A stretch of 64,000 nt of DNA from UBA1672 sp033851915. Lineage in GTDB: Bacteria > Pseudomonadota > Alphaproteobacteria > Micavibrionales > Micavibrionaceae. The notes under the pieces were generated by a model. That model was not told where the DNA came from. It made no database searches and saw nothing but the letters and a program-made list of their open reading frames with translations. The DNA lies in the NCBI GenBank assembly GCA_033851915.1, contig JAWSVM010000007.1, forward strand, positions 264,084 to 328,083, given 5' to 3'. The position numbers and the translations under genes are program-made. Positions 47,030 through 56,891 of this stretch are shown here, piece after piece. How positions within the stretch are numbered: the stretch's first letter is position 1; each line of letters begins with the position of its first letter.

Positions 47030-48259
47030 ATGGCTTTAATTGTCGCAAAATTTGGTGGAACTTCCGTCGCGGATATCGAACGTATAGAGCGTGCGGCCGA
47101 TAAAGTTGCGCGTGAGGTAGAGGCAGGACATAAGGTTGTTGTTGTTGTTTCTGCGATGTCGGGTGTGACGAATACACTGGTTGCTTATTGTGGTGATATC
47201 AGCCCGATGCATGATTTGCGTGAATATGACGCGGTTGTTTCCAGTGGCGAGCAGATTACTGCTGGTCTTATGGCGATGGCGTTGCAAAAGCGCGGCGTTA
47301 GTGCGCGGTCATGGCTTGGGTGGCAGATTCCTATTCTTACGGATAATGTCCATGGGAAAGCACGCATTGAGAATATTGATACGGAAGAGCTTCACAAGCG
47401 TTTGGATTCCGGTGAAGTTGCTGTTGTTCCTGGATTTCAGGGCGTAACCGAACATAACCGCGTAGCAACATTGGGACGTGGCGGGTCTGATACGTCTGCT
47501 GTGGGGCTGGCGGCGGCTTTAAAGGCGGATCGCTGTGATATCTATACGGATGTTTCGGGGGTTTATACGGCTGACCCGCGCATTGTTCCGGCGGCGAGGA
47601 AGATACATAAGATCTCTTATGAAGAGATGTTGGAGCTGGCCTCACTGGGCAGCAAAGTTTTACAAACGCGCTCGGTTGAAATGGGCGCGAAAAATGGTGT
47701 GCCTATTCAGGTTCTCTCTAGTTTTGAAGAGGATGTCGGCAGCGCACGTAAAGGTACATTGGTAACAACGGAGGATCAAATTATGGAACAGGAACTCGTC
47801 AGCGGTATTGCGCATAACAGCGATGAAGCAAAAATCACTGTTGTTGGTGTAGAGGATGTGCCCGGTGTTGCCGCACGTTTATTTGCTCCTTTGGCGAAAG
47901 CATCCATCAATGTTGATATGATTGTGCAAAATATTGCAACAGATGGCCGTACGGATATGACCTTTACCGTGCCACGCGGGGAACTTGACCTTGCGCTGAG
48001 AACATTAAAGGGTGATACGGGCTTGTCGTATAAGGATATCGTGGTGAACGATAATTTGGCGAAGGTTTCTATCGTTGGTATTGGTATGAAAAGCCATGCT
48101 GGTGTTGCGAATACTATGTTTAGAACATTGGCTGAGAAAAATATCAATATTCACGTTATTTCAACCTCTGAAATTAAAATCAGCGTTCTCATTGAGGCTG
48201 ACTATACTGAGCTTGCTGTTCGTTCATTACATGCTGCTTATGGGCTGGATGAAAGCTGA
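47030..48259 (+). CDS. lysC: Aspartate kinase
   Basis: 409 residues. KFGGTSVAD at the N-terminus, TLGRGGSDTSAVGLAAAL, and two C-terminal ACT domains (VEDVPGVAARLFAPLAKASINVDMI and VGIGMKSHAGVANTMFRTLAEKNINI) are present. It phosphorylates aspartate for the lysine, threonine and methionine branch and is expected to be feedback regulated through the ACT domains. Confidence 0.97.
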   Translation: MALIVAKFGGTSVADIERIERAADKVAREVEAGHKVVVVVSAMSGVTNTLVAYCGDISPMHDLREYDAVVSSGEQITAGLMAMALQKRGVSARSWLGWQIPILTDNVHGKARIENIDTEELHKRLDSGEVAVVPGFQGVTEHNRVATLGRGGSDTSAVGLAAALKADRCDIYTDVSGVYTADPRIVPAARKIHKISYEEMLELASLGSKVLQTRSVEMGAKNGVPIQVLSSFEEDVGSARKGTLVTTEDQIMEQELVSGIAHNSDEAKITVVGVEDVPGVAARLFAPLAKASINVDMIVQNIATDGRTDMTFTVPRGELDLALRTLKGDTGLSYKDIVVNDNLAKVSIVGIGMKSHAGVANTMFRTLAEKNINIHVISTSEIKISVLIEADYTELAVRSLHAAYGLDES

Positions 48260-48284
48260 AAAATAACGTAAGCTCCTTTTCATT

Positions 48285-49172
48285 ATGAGAGACCAATTAC
48301 CAGTTGAAGAGCTGGAGGAAATCGCGAATGTAGATGTTGGTGAGGCACTTCGCCGTACGCGCATTTACTATCAGCAGACCCTTGAGGATATCGAGGGGGC
48401 ATTGCGTATTCGTGCGTGCCAGATTGATGCGATTGAAAAAGGGGATATGGAAGAATTACCCGGTCGTGTCTATGCTATTGGTTTTGTGCGTAGCTATGCG
48501 GAGCATATGGGCCTTGATGGTGCAAAAGTTGTTCAGCTTTTCAAGGCGCAATATATGGATGGGCAGGCAAGGTTATTGCTGTCTTTTCCGGTTTTAGCTT
48601 CCGAAACAAAAACGCCCAGGTTTTGGCTTGTCATGATATCGCTTTGTGCTTTTTCTATATTTTTTCTTGGTGCGCATGCGTTAAACGGGCGCGCATCGGA
48701 AACGCCTTTGTTTATTGTGCAAGCGGTGCCAGAAGATATTAAAGCGCATGTTAAACAAGATATTTTGGTGCATCCGCCGCCTCGTGAGGAAGAGATTATT
48801 GGCCCGACGGAGGTTTTGCCGCCCGAGGTTGTTGTTGAAAATATGGGCGATGAGCAAGGTAAAAATCTCGGCATTATTCTTAATATAATGAAAAGCAGCT
48901 GGGTCGAGATTAAGAATGCAAAAGGCGAGATTATTGTCTCTAATATTTTGGAAGAGGGCGATCAATATTTCGTTCCGAACAGTCCGGGGTTAAGTATGTC
49001 ATTGGGCAATGCCGCTAATGTTGAAATTATATTGAATGGCCGCCCTTTAAAGCCTCTAGGGAAAGACGGGGATGTGCGCCGTGATATTCCTCTTGATATC
49101 AGCTATCTGAAAACGTTGGCTTTTACAGAAGTAAATGTTGAGGAAGATATTATACCCTCGCCGAAACCCTGA
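48285..49172 (+). CDS. RodZ-like helix-turn-helix membrane protein
   Basis: 295 residues. An N-terminal HTH_25 domain (about 14-85; VGEALRRTRIYYQQTLEDIEGALRI, LPGRVYAIGFVRSYAEHMGLD) is followed by a membrane segment near 112-130 and a periplasmic DUF4115 domain (SSWVEIKNAKGEIIVSNILEEGDQYFVPNS). RodZ links MreB to the envelope in rod-shaped cells. It is 25 bases after lysC. Confidence 0.88.
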   Translation: MRDQLPVEELEEIANVDVGEALRRTRIYYQQTLEDIEGALRIRACQIDAIEKGDMEELPGRVYAIGFVRSYAEHMGLDGAKVVQLFKAQYMDGQARLLLSFPVLASETKTPRFWLVMISLCAFSIFFLGAHALNGRASETPLFIVQAVPEDIKAHVKQDILVHPPPREEEIIGPTEVLPPEVVVENMGDEQGKNLGIILNIMKSSWVEIKNAKGEIIVSNILEEGDQYFVPNSPGLSMSLGNAANVEIILNGRPLKPLGKDGDVRRDIPLDISYLKTLAFTEVNVEEDIIPSPKP

Positions 49173-49274
49173 ATTTAATGATTATTTCCTTTGAAAAGGC
49201 GTGCGGGTAACGTATCACATAGGCTTGATTATCAAGGCAACATAATAAAACTATAAAAGTAAGAGACTTAAACT

Positions 49275-50339
49275 ATGTCCATGAAGGAAAAATTATCATC
49301 TATTTGTGATCGTCATGATGAATTGGCAGTGTTGATGTCTGCGGGTGGTTTGAGCGGTGATGAATTTACCAAGTTGTCTGTTGAATATGCAGAACTTTCC
49401 CCTGTTGTTGAAGCCATAAGTGAGTTAGATCAAGCCATTCAGGAAAAAGCGGATCTTGAGGAATTACTTTCCGATCCTGAAATGAAGTCGATGGCAGAGG
49501 AAGAAACGCGTGTCTTGAATGCGCGTATTCCCGAGTTAGAGAGACAGATTCGCTTGGTCCTGATTCCAAAAGATGAAGCTGATACTAAGAATGCTATTTT
49601 AGAGATACGCGCGGGAACCGGCGGCGATGAGGCAGGCTTATTTTGCGCAGATTTATTTGGAATGTATAAGGGCTATGCCTCGAAAATGGGCTGGAAATTC
49701 GAAGTCGTCGAGGCGAGAGAGAATGATGTTGGCGGTTATAAAGAGGTGATTGCCCAAATTACAGGCAAAAATGTTTTTGCGAAAATGAAATTTGAGTCGG
49801 GTGTGCATCGTGTACAGCGCGTTCCAAAAACCGAAACACAAGGCCGTGTTCATACGTCTGCTGCGACGGTTGCCGTTTTGCCCGAGGCGGAAGATGTTGA
49901 TGTAAAAATCGAGACAAAAGATTTGCGCATTGATACCTATCGCGCGCAAGGTGCAGGTGGACAGCACGTTAACACAACAGACAGCGCCGTGCGGATTGTT
50001 CATTTACCTACGGGCGTGGTTGTGGAAATGCAAGAAGCACGTTCCCAAATTAAGAACAGAGAAAAAGCCATGAAGGTTCTGCGAACGCGCCTTTATGATC
50101 GTGAGCGTCAAATTCTGGCTGATGAGCGTGCGGAAGACCGTAAATCTCAAGTTGGTTCAGGTGACAGATCAGAGCGCATTCGCACCTATAACTTTCCGCA
50201 AGGGCGTTTAACGGATCATCGTATTAATCTGACACTTTATAAGCTGGAAGACGTTGTGCGCGGCGAATCCTTGGACGAGGTTGTTGACGCCTTGATCGCG
50301 GAAGATCAGGCTGAAGCGTTAGCACGCTTGGAAACGTAA
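49275..50339 (+). CDS. prfA: Peptide chain release factor 1
   Basis: 354 residues. The GGQ motif is at 228-230 (QGAGGQHVN), and the codon-recognition tripeptide is PKT at 184-186, fitting the RF1 PxT pattern rather than the RF2 SPF motif. It reads UAA and UAG. It is followed by prmC six bases later, which methylates the GGQ glutamine. GAGACTTAAACT precedes the ATG. Confidence 0.98.
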   Translation: MSMKEKLSSICDRHDELAVLMSAGGLSGDEFTKLSVEYAELSPVVEAISELDQAIQEKADLEELLSDPEMKSMAEEETRVLNARIPELERQIRLVLIPKDEADTKNAILEIRAGTGGDEAGLFCADLFGMYKGYASKMGWKFEVVEARENDVGGYKEVIAQITGKNVFAKMKFESGVHRVQRVPKTETQGRVHTSAATVAVLPEAEDVDVKIETKDLRIDTYRAQGAGGQHVNTTDSAVRIVHLPTGVVVEMQEARSQIKNREKAMKVLRTRLYDRERQILADERAEDRKSQVGSGDRSERIRTYNFPQGRLTDHRINLTLYKLEDVVRGESLDEVVDALIAEDQAEALARLET

Positions 50340-50345
50340 TTCATT

Positions 50346-51215
50346 ATGTCTGCGTCTTCGAATTATTCTCTTAAACCACTTTATGACGATATGATTGCTC
50401 GCCTTAAAGGCGCGGGTGTGGAAATGCCTGACCTTGATGCGCGTTTTATTATTGAGGAGCGCACGCCTTATGATTGGTCGGATATTATTGCGCGCCCTGA
50501 TTCTCTTATTACCCAAATTCAGCATGATGAAATCGTAAGTGATATAAATGCGCGTATCGCGGGTAAGCCTTTATCCCGTATTTATGGCTGTCGGGAATTT
50601 TGGGGGCTGGAGTTTTTGATTTCCGAAGATACGCTCGACCCGCGCCCTGATAGCGAACTGATTATTGATGTGGCGTTAAAGCATTTCCCTGATCGGGATA
50701 GACCGTTAGAGATCCTTGATTTGGGAACGGGCAGTGGGTGTATCTTAATTTCGTTGCTATCAGAGTTTAAAAATGCCCGTGGCGTTGGTGTTGATTTATC
50801 TTCGGGGGCTGTTAAATGTGCCAAGGAGAACGCGCAAAAGAATCATGTTGGCACACAAGCGCATTTTTTATGTGGTTCATGGCTGAATGGAATCAATAAA
50901 AAATTCGATCTTATTGTATCGAATCCACCATATATCTCGAATCAAGTGATTCCAACCTTGTCTAAAGAGGTAAGGAATCATGACCCGATTCTGGCACTTG
51001 ATGGTGGCGATGATGGTTTGGATCCCTATAAAGAAGTTTTTCCTCAATTAAAAAACGTTCTAAATGCCGATGGAATTGCCTTGTTTGAAATTGGGTATGA
51101 TCAGGAAAAAGATGTAATGCGACTCGCGGAAGATGCTGGCTTTGCGCAACGCACCGTTCACTTTGATCTGGCAGGGAATCCGCGGGTTGTGGATATCTCT
51201 GGTGGGGATAAATGA
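50346..51215 (+). CDS. prmC: Release factor glutamine methyltransferase
   Basis: 289 residues. The SAM loop LDLGTGSGCILISLL and the catalytic NPPYIS motif are present. PrmC methylates the glutamine in the GGQ motif of RF1 and RF2. The prfA-prmC pair is tightly linked here. Confidence 0.97.
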   Translation: MSASSNYSLKPLYDDMIARLKGAGVEMPDLDARFIIEERTPYDWSDIIARPDSLITQIQHDEIVSDINARIAGKPLSRIYGCREFWGLEFLISEDTLDPRPDSELIIDVALKHFPDRDRPLEILDLGTGSGCILISLLSEFKNARGVGVDLSSGAVKCAKENAQKNHVGTQAHFLCGSWLNGINKKFDLIVSNPPYISNQVIPTLSKEVRNHDPILALDGGDDGLDPYKEVFPQLKNVLNADGIALFEIGYDQEKDVMRLAEDAGFAQRTVHFDLAGNPRVVDISGGDK

Positions 51216-51437
51216 TTTTTTTTTAACGATACGGCTTGATTGGAAAAGGTGCTTGGCTGTACCTTGTAATTGTTCAACGCAACACGATCACAATATGTGG
51301 TTAGAGTGAATAAGACGATAACAATATATTGTGTTTAACTATACAGAAACTGGTGTGCCAGACTGTTTATGCCTGCAGAAATGTTGTATGGTGTACGTGT
51401 TGAGTTGTGTAAAATTATAACGCTTATGGACTTGAAT

Positions 51438-51932
51438 ATGAGACACGGAACATCGAATAGAAGACACAGAAACCGTAACAATAATAACAATAGTGGTGGG
51501 CGTCGCAATAATCAGCCGCGTACACAGGTCTATGATAGCAATGGGCCGGATGTCCGCATCCGCGGTACGGCGCATCAAGTGGCAGAAAAGTATTTGGCCT
51601 TGGCAAAAGATTCTACGGCGATGGGTGAACACACCATTGCAGAGAACTATTTCCAGCATGCTGAGCATTATATCCGTATTATCAATGAATTGAGCGGTGC
51701 ACAGGAAGTGAAGAAGGTTCAAGGCCTAGACTCCGGTGTCGTGGCAGATGATGAAGGCAATCGCGTTGAAGGCCAAAAGCCGAACAACAGCAATAATAAG
51801 GATCAAGCTGTTAAAAAGAAGGTGGATAAGCCTGTGGATGATTTGTCTTTGCCAGCCAGCATTCTAGGGCCGGATGTTTCTGCGAAGAGCGAAGTAAAAG
51901 AAGAAAAGCAAGAAACAGAGATTGTTGAGTAA
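51438..51932 (+). CDS. DUF4167-domain protein
   Basis: About 164 residues from the ATG at 51438 (MRHGTSNRRHR). The Arg/Asn-rich N-terminus and the DUF4167 core (GPDVRIRGTAHQVAEKYLALAKDSTAMGEHTIAENYFQHAEHY) are clear. The C-terminal third is low complexity. It sits between prmC and clpB, its usual alphaproteobacterial place. Possible RNA binding is suggested by the basic N-terminus; function is not known. Confidence 0.88.
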   Translation: MRHGTSNRRHRNRNNNNNSGGRRNNQPRTQVYDSNGPDVRIRGTAHQVAEKYLALAKDSTAMGEHTIAENYFQHAEHYIRIINELSGAQEVKKVQGLDSGVVADDEGNRVEGQKPNNSNNKDQAVKKKVDKPVDDLSLPASILGPDVSAKSEVKEEKQETEIVE

Positions 51933-51962
51933 TCTTCCTTCTCCATAAAATAGAAAATATAT

Positions 51963-51990
51963 AAGGCGGTGTTTATAGACCGCCTTTTTT
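51963..51990 (+). terminator. Rho-independent terminator after the DUF4167 gene
   Basis: AAGGCGGT (51963-51970) pairs with ACCGCCTT (51979-51986) over an 8-base loop, followed by a T run. A clear intrinsic terminator between the DUF4167 gene and clpB. Confidence 0.92.
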
Positions 51991-52068
51991 CTTGATTAAG
52001 GTCAAACAAGATATAGAGTTAGAGGCGCATAATATCTGTATGATGTGTTTCCAATGGAAGGATTTGTG

Positions 52069-54678
52069 ATGAACTTTGATAAACTCACCGAAAAAACAAA
52101 AAGCTTTTTGCAAGAGGCGCAAACACTTGCCACGCGTCATGGTCATCAATCTTTGGAGCCTGAGCATTTATTGAAGGTGATGCTGGATGATTCTGATGCT
52201 TTGGTGTCGAAACTCGTGCGTGGATGTGATGGTAATCTTGCAGCTTTAAAAAGTGCAGTTAATTTGGCGATTTCAAAATTCCCATCGGTCAGTGGCTCTG
52301 GCGCAGGGCAGCTTCGTCTGTCCGGTGATTTAGGGAAGGTTTTTGCGGACGCTGAGCTGATTGGCGAGAAGGCGGGGGATCGCTTTGTCACGACGGAGCG
52401 TATTTTGCAGGCCATGATTATGGCGAAGAAAACCGATGTCGCAGGATATTTGGAAGATGCAGGGCTTAGCGATACAAAACTCAACCAAGCTATCAATGAT
52501 GTACGCAAGGGGCGCACGGCGGACAGTGCCAGTGCAGAAGATCAATTTGATGCGCTGAATAAATATGCGCAAGATTTAACCGAAGCTGCGCGCAATGGAA
52601 AGCTAGACCCGATTATCGGGCGGGATGAAGAGATTAGACGCACCATTCAGGTGCTTTCGCGCCGGACGAAGAATAACCCTGTTTTAATTGGAGAGCCGGG
52701 GGTTGGTAAAACTGCCATTATAGAAGGTTTAGCGCAACGCATTATAAATGGTGATGTTCCGGAATCCTTGAAGGATAAGCGCTTGATGTCGCTTGATCTC
52801 GGGGCGTTGTTGGCTGGCGCGAAATATCGCGGTGAGTTTGAAGAGCGCTTGAAAGCTGTGGTGGATGAGATCTCCGCCGCCGAAGGCCAAATTATTATGT
52901 TCCTTGATGAGCTGCACACTTTGGTTGGCGCAGGGAAGAGTGAAGGCTCTATGGATGCATCGAATATGCTGAAACCTGCACTTGCGCGTGGGGAATTGCA
53001 TATGGTTGGTGCAACGACGCTGGATGAATATCGCAAGCATATTGAAAAAGATGCGGCGTTGGCACGGCGTTTCCAAACCGTTTTTGTCAGCGAACCTACG
53101 GTGGAAGATACAATATCGATCCTGCGTGGCTTGAAGGAAAAATATGAACTGCATCACGGGGTGCGTATTACGGATGCGGCGATTGTATCAGCCTCGACTT
53201 TGTCGGATCGTTATATTACGGACAGGTTTTTACCTGATAAGGCGATTGATTTGGTTGATGAGGCGTCCTCACGTTTACGGATGCAAGTGGATAGTAAGCC
53301 CGAGGCGATTGATGAGCTGGATCGTCGTATTGTGCAGTTGAAAATTGAACGGGAAGCTTTGAAGAAGGAAAAAGATAAAGGCTCTAAGGATCGACTTAAA
53401 AAGTTGGAAAAAGAGTTGAATGAACTCGAATCTAAGTCTGCAGATTTAACAGGACAATGGAAAGCAGAGAAAGAAAAGCTTAACGCGGGACAGCGTCATA
53501 CAGAAAGCCTTGATCGCGCGCGCAGTGAATTGGAGCAGGCCGAGCGTGAAGGGAATTGGGAAAAAGCGAGTGAGCTGAAATACTCCACCATTCCGGGTTT
53601 GGAAGAAAAGCTGAAAGTTTCAGCGGAAGATGATACTCAAAATTTGATTAACGAAGAAGTGACCAGTAATGATATTGCTTATATTGTTAGTAAATGGACA
53701 GGTATTCCCGTTGATAAAATGATGGAAGGCGAGCGTGATAAGCTGTTGTCTATGGAAGATAAGCTGCGGGAGCGTGTCGTTGGGCAGGACGAAGCCGTTC
53801 ATGCGGTGGCGAATGCTATACGCCGTTCTCGCGCAGGATTGCAAGCGCCGAACAGACCAATTGGCTCGTTCTTGTTTCTTGGCCCGACAGGGGTTGGTAA
53901 AACCGAATTGACTAAAGCTCTTGCCGAATTTCTGTTTGATGATGAAACGGCGATGGTACGGTTGGATATGTCTGAATATATGGAAAAACATTCCGTATCG
54001 CGCATGATTGGCGCGCCTCCGGGGTATGTTGGGTATGAGGAAGGCGGTGCGTTGACCGAATCTGTGCGTCGTCGCCCTTATCAAGTTGTGTTGTTTGATG
54101 AAATTGAAAAAGCGCACCCTGATGTGTTTAATGTCTTGCTGCAAGTTTTGGATGATGGGCGCTTGACTGATGGGCAAGGGCGCACGGTGAATTTCAGTAA
54201 CACATTGTTGATTATGACATCGAATTTGGGCAGTGAATTTCTGGTGAATCAGAAAGAGGGCGAGGATGTTGACGCGGTGCGCGGGGATGTCATGAATGTT
54301 GTGCGTGCCAGTTTTAGACCTGAATTCTTGAATCGTATTGATGAAACACTTCTGTTTGCGCGGCTTGGGCGCAGTGAGATTGAAGGGATTGTTGATATTC
54401 AATTGGCGTATTTGCATGAGCTGTTAGCAGTGCAACATGTTGGTTTGGAATTATCCGATGAGGCGCGGCGATGGATTGCAGATAAGGGCTATGACCCCAT
54501 TTATGGCGCACGTCCTTTGAAACGCACTATACAGGTTCATTTACAGAATAAGCTTGCCGAGCTGTTGCTTTCAGGGGAACTCGTCGCTGGATCACGTGTT
54601 AATGTTGGCGTGAAAAGTGATGCTTTGGATTTTATTATTGAACAAGCCACGGTGAATAGCTCAGAAGAGTTGTCATAG
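52069..54678 (+). CDS. clpB: ATP-dependent chaperone ClpB
   Basis: About 869 residues from the ATG at 52069, preceded by GGAAGG. Two AAA+ domains have Walker A GEPGVGKTAI and GPTGVGKTEL; the coiled-coil M domain (about 405-525) distinguishes ClpB from ClpA. It disaggregates proteins with DnaK. It is downstream of a strong terminator, so it has its own promoter; no clear sigma32 element was identified by eye. Confidence 0.98.
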   Translation: MNFDKLTEKTKSFLQEAQTLATRHGHQSLEPEHLLKVMLDDSDALVSKLVRGCDGNLAALKSAVNLAISKFPSVSGSGAGQLRLSGDLGKVFADAELIGEKAGDRFVTTERILQAMIMAKKTDVAGYLEDAGLSDTKLNQAINDVRKGRTADSASAEDQFDALNKYAQDLTEAARNGKLDPIIGRDEEIRRTIQVLSRRTKNNPVLIGEPGVGKTAIIEGLAQRIINGDVPESLKDKRLMSLDLGALLAGAKYRGEFEERLKAVVDEISAAEGQIIMFLDELHTLVGAGKSEGSMDASNMLKPALARGELHMVGATTLDEYRKHIEKDAALARRFQTVFVSEPTVEDTISILRGLKEKYELHHGVRITDAAIVSASTLSDRYITDRFLPDKAIDLVDEASSRLRMQVDSKPEAIDELDRRIVQLKIEREALKKEKDKGSKDRLKKLEKELNELESKSADLTGQWKAEKEKLNAGQRHTESLDRARSELEQAEREGNWEKASELKYSTIPGLEEKLKVSAEDDTQNLINEEVTSNDIAYIVSKWTGIPVDKMMEGERDKLLSMEDKLRERVVGQDEAVHAVANAIRRSRAGLQAPNRPIGSFLFLGPTGVGKTELTKALAEFLFDDETAMVRLDMSEYMEKHSVSRMIGAPPGYVGYEEGGALTESVRRRPYQVVLFDEIEKAHPDVFNVLLQVLDDGRLTDGQGRTVNFSNTLLIMTSNLGSEFLVNQKEGEDVDAVRGDVMNVVRASFRPEFLNRIDETLLFARLGRSEIEGIVDIQLAYLHELLAVQHVGLELSDEARRWIADKGYDPIYGARPLKRTIQVHLQNKLAELLLSGELVAGSRVNVGVKSDALDFIIEQATVNSSEELS

Positions 54679-54732
54679 AGTCTAAAATTATGTATTCTCC
54701 GCAAGGCGTTACTTTTTTCTTGGGATATTCAT

Positions 54733-55467
54733 ATGACTTTTTGTAAACAAACTTTTTCTTTTCTTTCTCTCTTTAGTGTTCTTGCTGTGGCTGGTTGCGG
54801 CTATGTTTCGGAATCATCTAATCAGAATATTACGTTTTTGACACCTGACGCGCAGGATGCAAAATGTTTTGCTTCAGTTGATGGTATTAAATATCAAGTT
54901 TTTCCACCGCAAACATTGAACATAAAAAAATCTGAAAAAGACATGCATATTACGTGTCATGCGCCTGGAAATAGAACCATTGAAATGGATGTGCCGGCTG
55001 ATCTTACAACACGTGCAATTTGGGGTGGCCCTGTAGGCATGGCGTGGGATTATGCATCTGATTCTTTGTATCATTACCCATCCGTTATCGCGATTGATTT
55101 TTCACAAACTGAATTAAAGCCTAATAAATTTCCTCAGCATAATAACAGCGATATTAAACAGCCTGAGTCCTATGACCTTGAGGAATTTAAATCATCACAG
55201 CCACGTTTGAATTCTGATAAATTCAAAATCGAACAGCCAATATTGCATCGCGGCGAAGAGATTCCTGAGGAGTATATCGGAGAAGTGATGGATGAAGACA
55301 TGAGCGACGAGATGTCTGCATCTGATGTTATGTCTGTTGAAAGCGAGACGGGTAACTTGCAGTCTGTTCTTGATGGTCTTGCAGACAGTGATGCCTCTGA
55401 TGCGGCAGAAGATGCGGTTTCTGATGAAGCTGTTTCTGAGCCTGTATCTATCTATCCCGGTCAATAA
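54733..55467 (+). CDS. Lipoprotein of unknown function
   Basis: 244 residues. A signal peptide with lipobox LAVAGC places a lipidated cysteine near residue 22. The first ~130 residues form a globular part with WGGPVGMAWDYASDSLYHYPSVIAIDF, and the last 80 residues are acidic and low complexity. The short loop in the globular part resembles small periplasmic beta-sandwich lipoproteins but no family is recognised. Confidence 0.8.
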   Translation: MTFCKQTFSFLSLFSVLAVAGCGYVSESSNQNITFLTPDAQDAKCFASVDGIKYQVFPPQTLNIKKSEKDMHITCHAPGNRTIEMDVPADLTTRAIWGGPVGMAWDYASDSLYHYPSVIAIDFSQTELKPNKFPQHNNSDIKQPESYDLEEFKSSQPRLNSDKFKIEQPILHRGEEIPEEYIGEVMDEDMSDEMSASDVMSVESETGNLQSVLDGLADSDASDAAEDAVSDEAVSEPVSIYPGQ

Positions 55468-55488
55468 TAACGCATTTGGATTACCAAC

Positions 55489-56889
55489 ATGAGCGATCAT
55501 AAATCCTACTGTTTTTGCGGTGTAGGGGGCAGTGGCATGATGCCGCTTGCTGTCTTGTTGCAGAAATCGGGGCATCATATTGTCGGCTCTGATCGTTCTT
55601 ATGATCAGGGGAAAACGCCGGAAAAATTTCAAGCATTAAAAGATAGTGGTATAGATATTTTCCCGCAGGATGGCTCTGCGGTTACGGATGATATTGATAT
55701 TTTGGTTGTCTCCAGTGCGATTGAAGATAGCATTCCCGATGTAAAACGTGCGAAGGAGCTTAATATTCCTATTTTGACGCGCGGGCAGATTTTGGCGGAA
55801 TGCTTTAACGCGGCAGAGCATAAAATCGCCATTGCAGGGACGAGCGGTAAATCAACTGTGACTGGCATGGTTGCGACGATGTTGGCCGAAATGGGTGAAG
55901 ATCCCACCGTTGTGAATGGCGGAGGAATTCGTAATTTTCAGAGCAGCGCAGCGGATAAATTCTCTGGTATTCGCAAAGGGCGCGATGATTTATTTGTTGC
56001 GGAAATGGATGAAAGCGATGGTTCTATTGCGCATTATAAGCCCTCCATTGCTTTGCTGAATAACATTGCGCTGGATCATAAAACTATGCAGGAGCTGGAG
56101 CAGCTTTTTGGTGATTATTTGGGGCGCGCCAGTATGGCGGTGATTGTGAATTACGATCAGCCACGGGTGAAGAGCTTATGCGAAATGCATTCTCGGGCTC
56201 GTATTATCAGTTACGGGATTGATGATGATTTTGCCAACCTTGTTGCGCTTGACCTTGTCCCCAGTGCGTATGGGATTGCGTTTTCTCTTAAGGCGTATGG
56301 TAAAATTTATCCTGTGACTTTGAATGTTCCGGGGCGACATAATGTCGAGAATGCTTTGGCTGCGCTGGCTGTATGTTTTGCGATGGGGCTGGATGCTGCT
56401 AAGGCGGTTAAAGGTATAGAGGCCTTTAAGGGCATTCATCGCCGTATGGAATATATTGGCACGAAAAGCGGGATCAGCGTTATTGATGATTTCGCGCATA
56501 ATCCCGATAAGATATCTGCCAGTCTTCAGACGTTGAAGTCTTTTGATGGGCGTTTGATTGTGATGTTCCAGCCACATGGTTTTGGCCCTCTACGCCTTAT
56601 GAGGCGAGAGATGGTAGATGTATTTGTAACATATTTGGGCGCGGATGATATTTTGTTGATGCCCGAGGCTTATTATGCGGGTGGCACGGTTGATCGCTCC
56701 GTTACTGCTAAGCATTTGATTGATGATTTAATCTCCAAAGATGTGCTTGCGCATTGGTTCGCCACGCGCGAGGAAATCCCCGCCTTTATTAAGGATAATG
56801 CCAAAGAGGGTGATCGTGTTGTGATTATGGGCGCGCGCGATGATACGCTGCACATTTTCGCGCATGATGTTCTTGGGTTATTCGGATAA
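55489..56889 (+). CDS. Mur-ligase-family enzyme (MurC/Mpl-like)
   Basis: 466 residues. FCGVGGSGMMPLA at the N-terminus and the ATP-binding IAGTSGKSTVTGMVATML followed by EMDESDGSI, LLNNIALDHKT and the C-terminal RRMEYIGTKSGISVIDDFAHNP resemble MurC/Mpl. The Mur ligases join amino acids or peptides to UDP-MurNAc; Mpl recycles the murein tripeptide. I cannot tell which activity it has. The DFAHNP segment differs from the usual D(Y/F)AHHP, replacing a histidine. Confidence 0.85.
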   Translation: MSDHKSYCFCGVGGSGMMPLAVLLQKSGHHIVGSDRSYDQGKTPEKFQALKDSGIDIFPQDGSAVTDDIDILVVSSAIEDSIPDVKRAKELNIPILTRGQILAECFNAAEHKIAIAGTSGKSTVTGMVATMLAEMGEDPTVVNGGGIRNFQSSAADKFSGIRKGRDDLFVAEMDESDGSIAHYKPSIALLNNIALDHKTMQELEQLFGDYLGRASMAVIVNYDQPRVKSLCEMHSRARIISYGIDDDFANLVALDLVPSAYGIAFSLKAYGKIYPVTLNVPGRHNVENALAALAVCFAMGLDAAKAVKGIEAFKGIHRRMEYIGTKSGISVIDDFAHNPDKISASLQTLKSFDGRLIVMFQPHGFGPLRLMRREMVDVFVTYLGADDILLMPEAYYAGGTVDRSVTAKHLIDDLISKDVLAHWFATREEIPAFIKDNAKEGDRVVIMGARDDTLHIFAHDVLGLFG

Positions 56890-56891
56890 GC

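Noticed and set aside
53620..54417. 265-codon minus-strand frame inside clpB
   Set aside because: It is antisense to conserved AAA+ sequence and rich in His/Arg/Asn as expected from reversed coding sequence.
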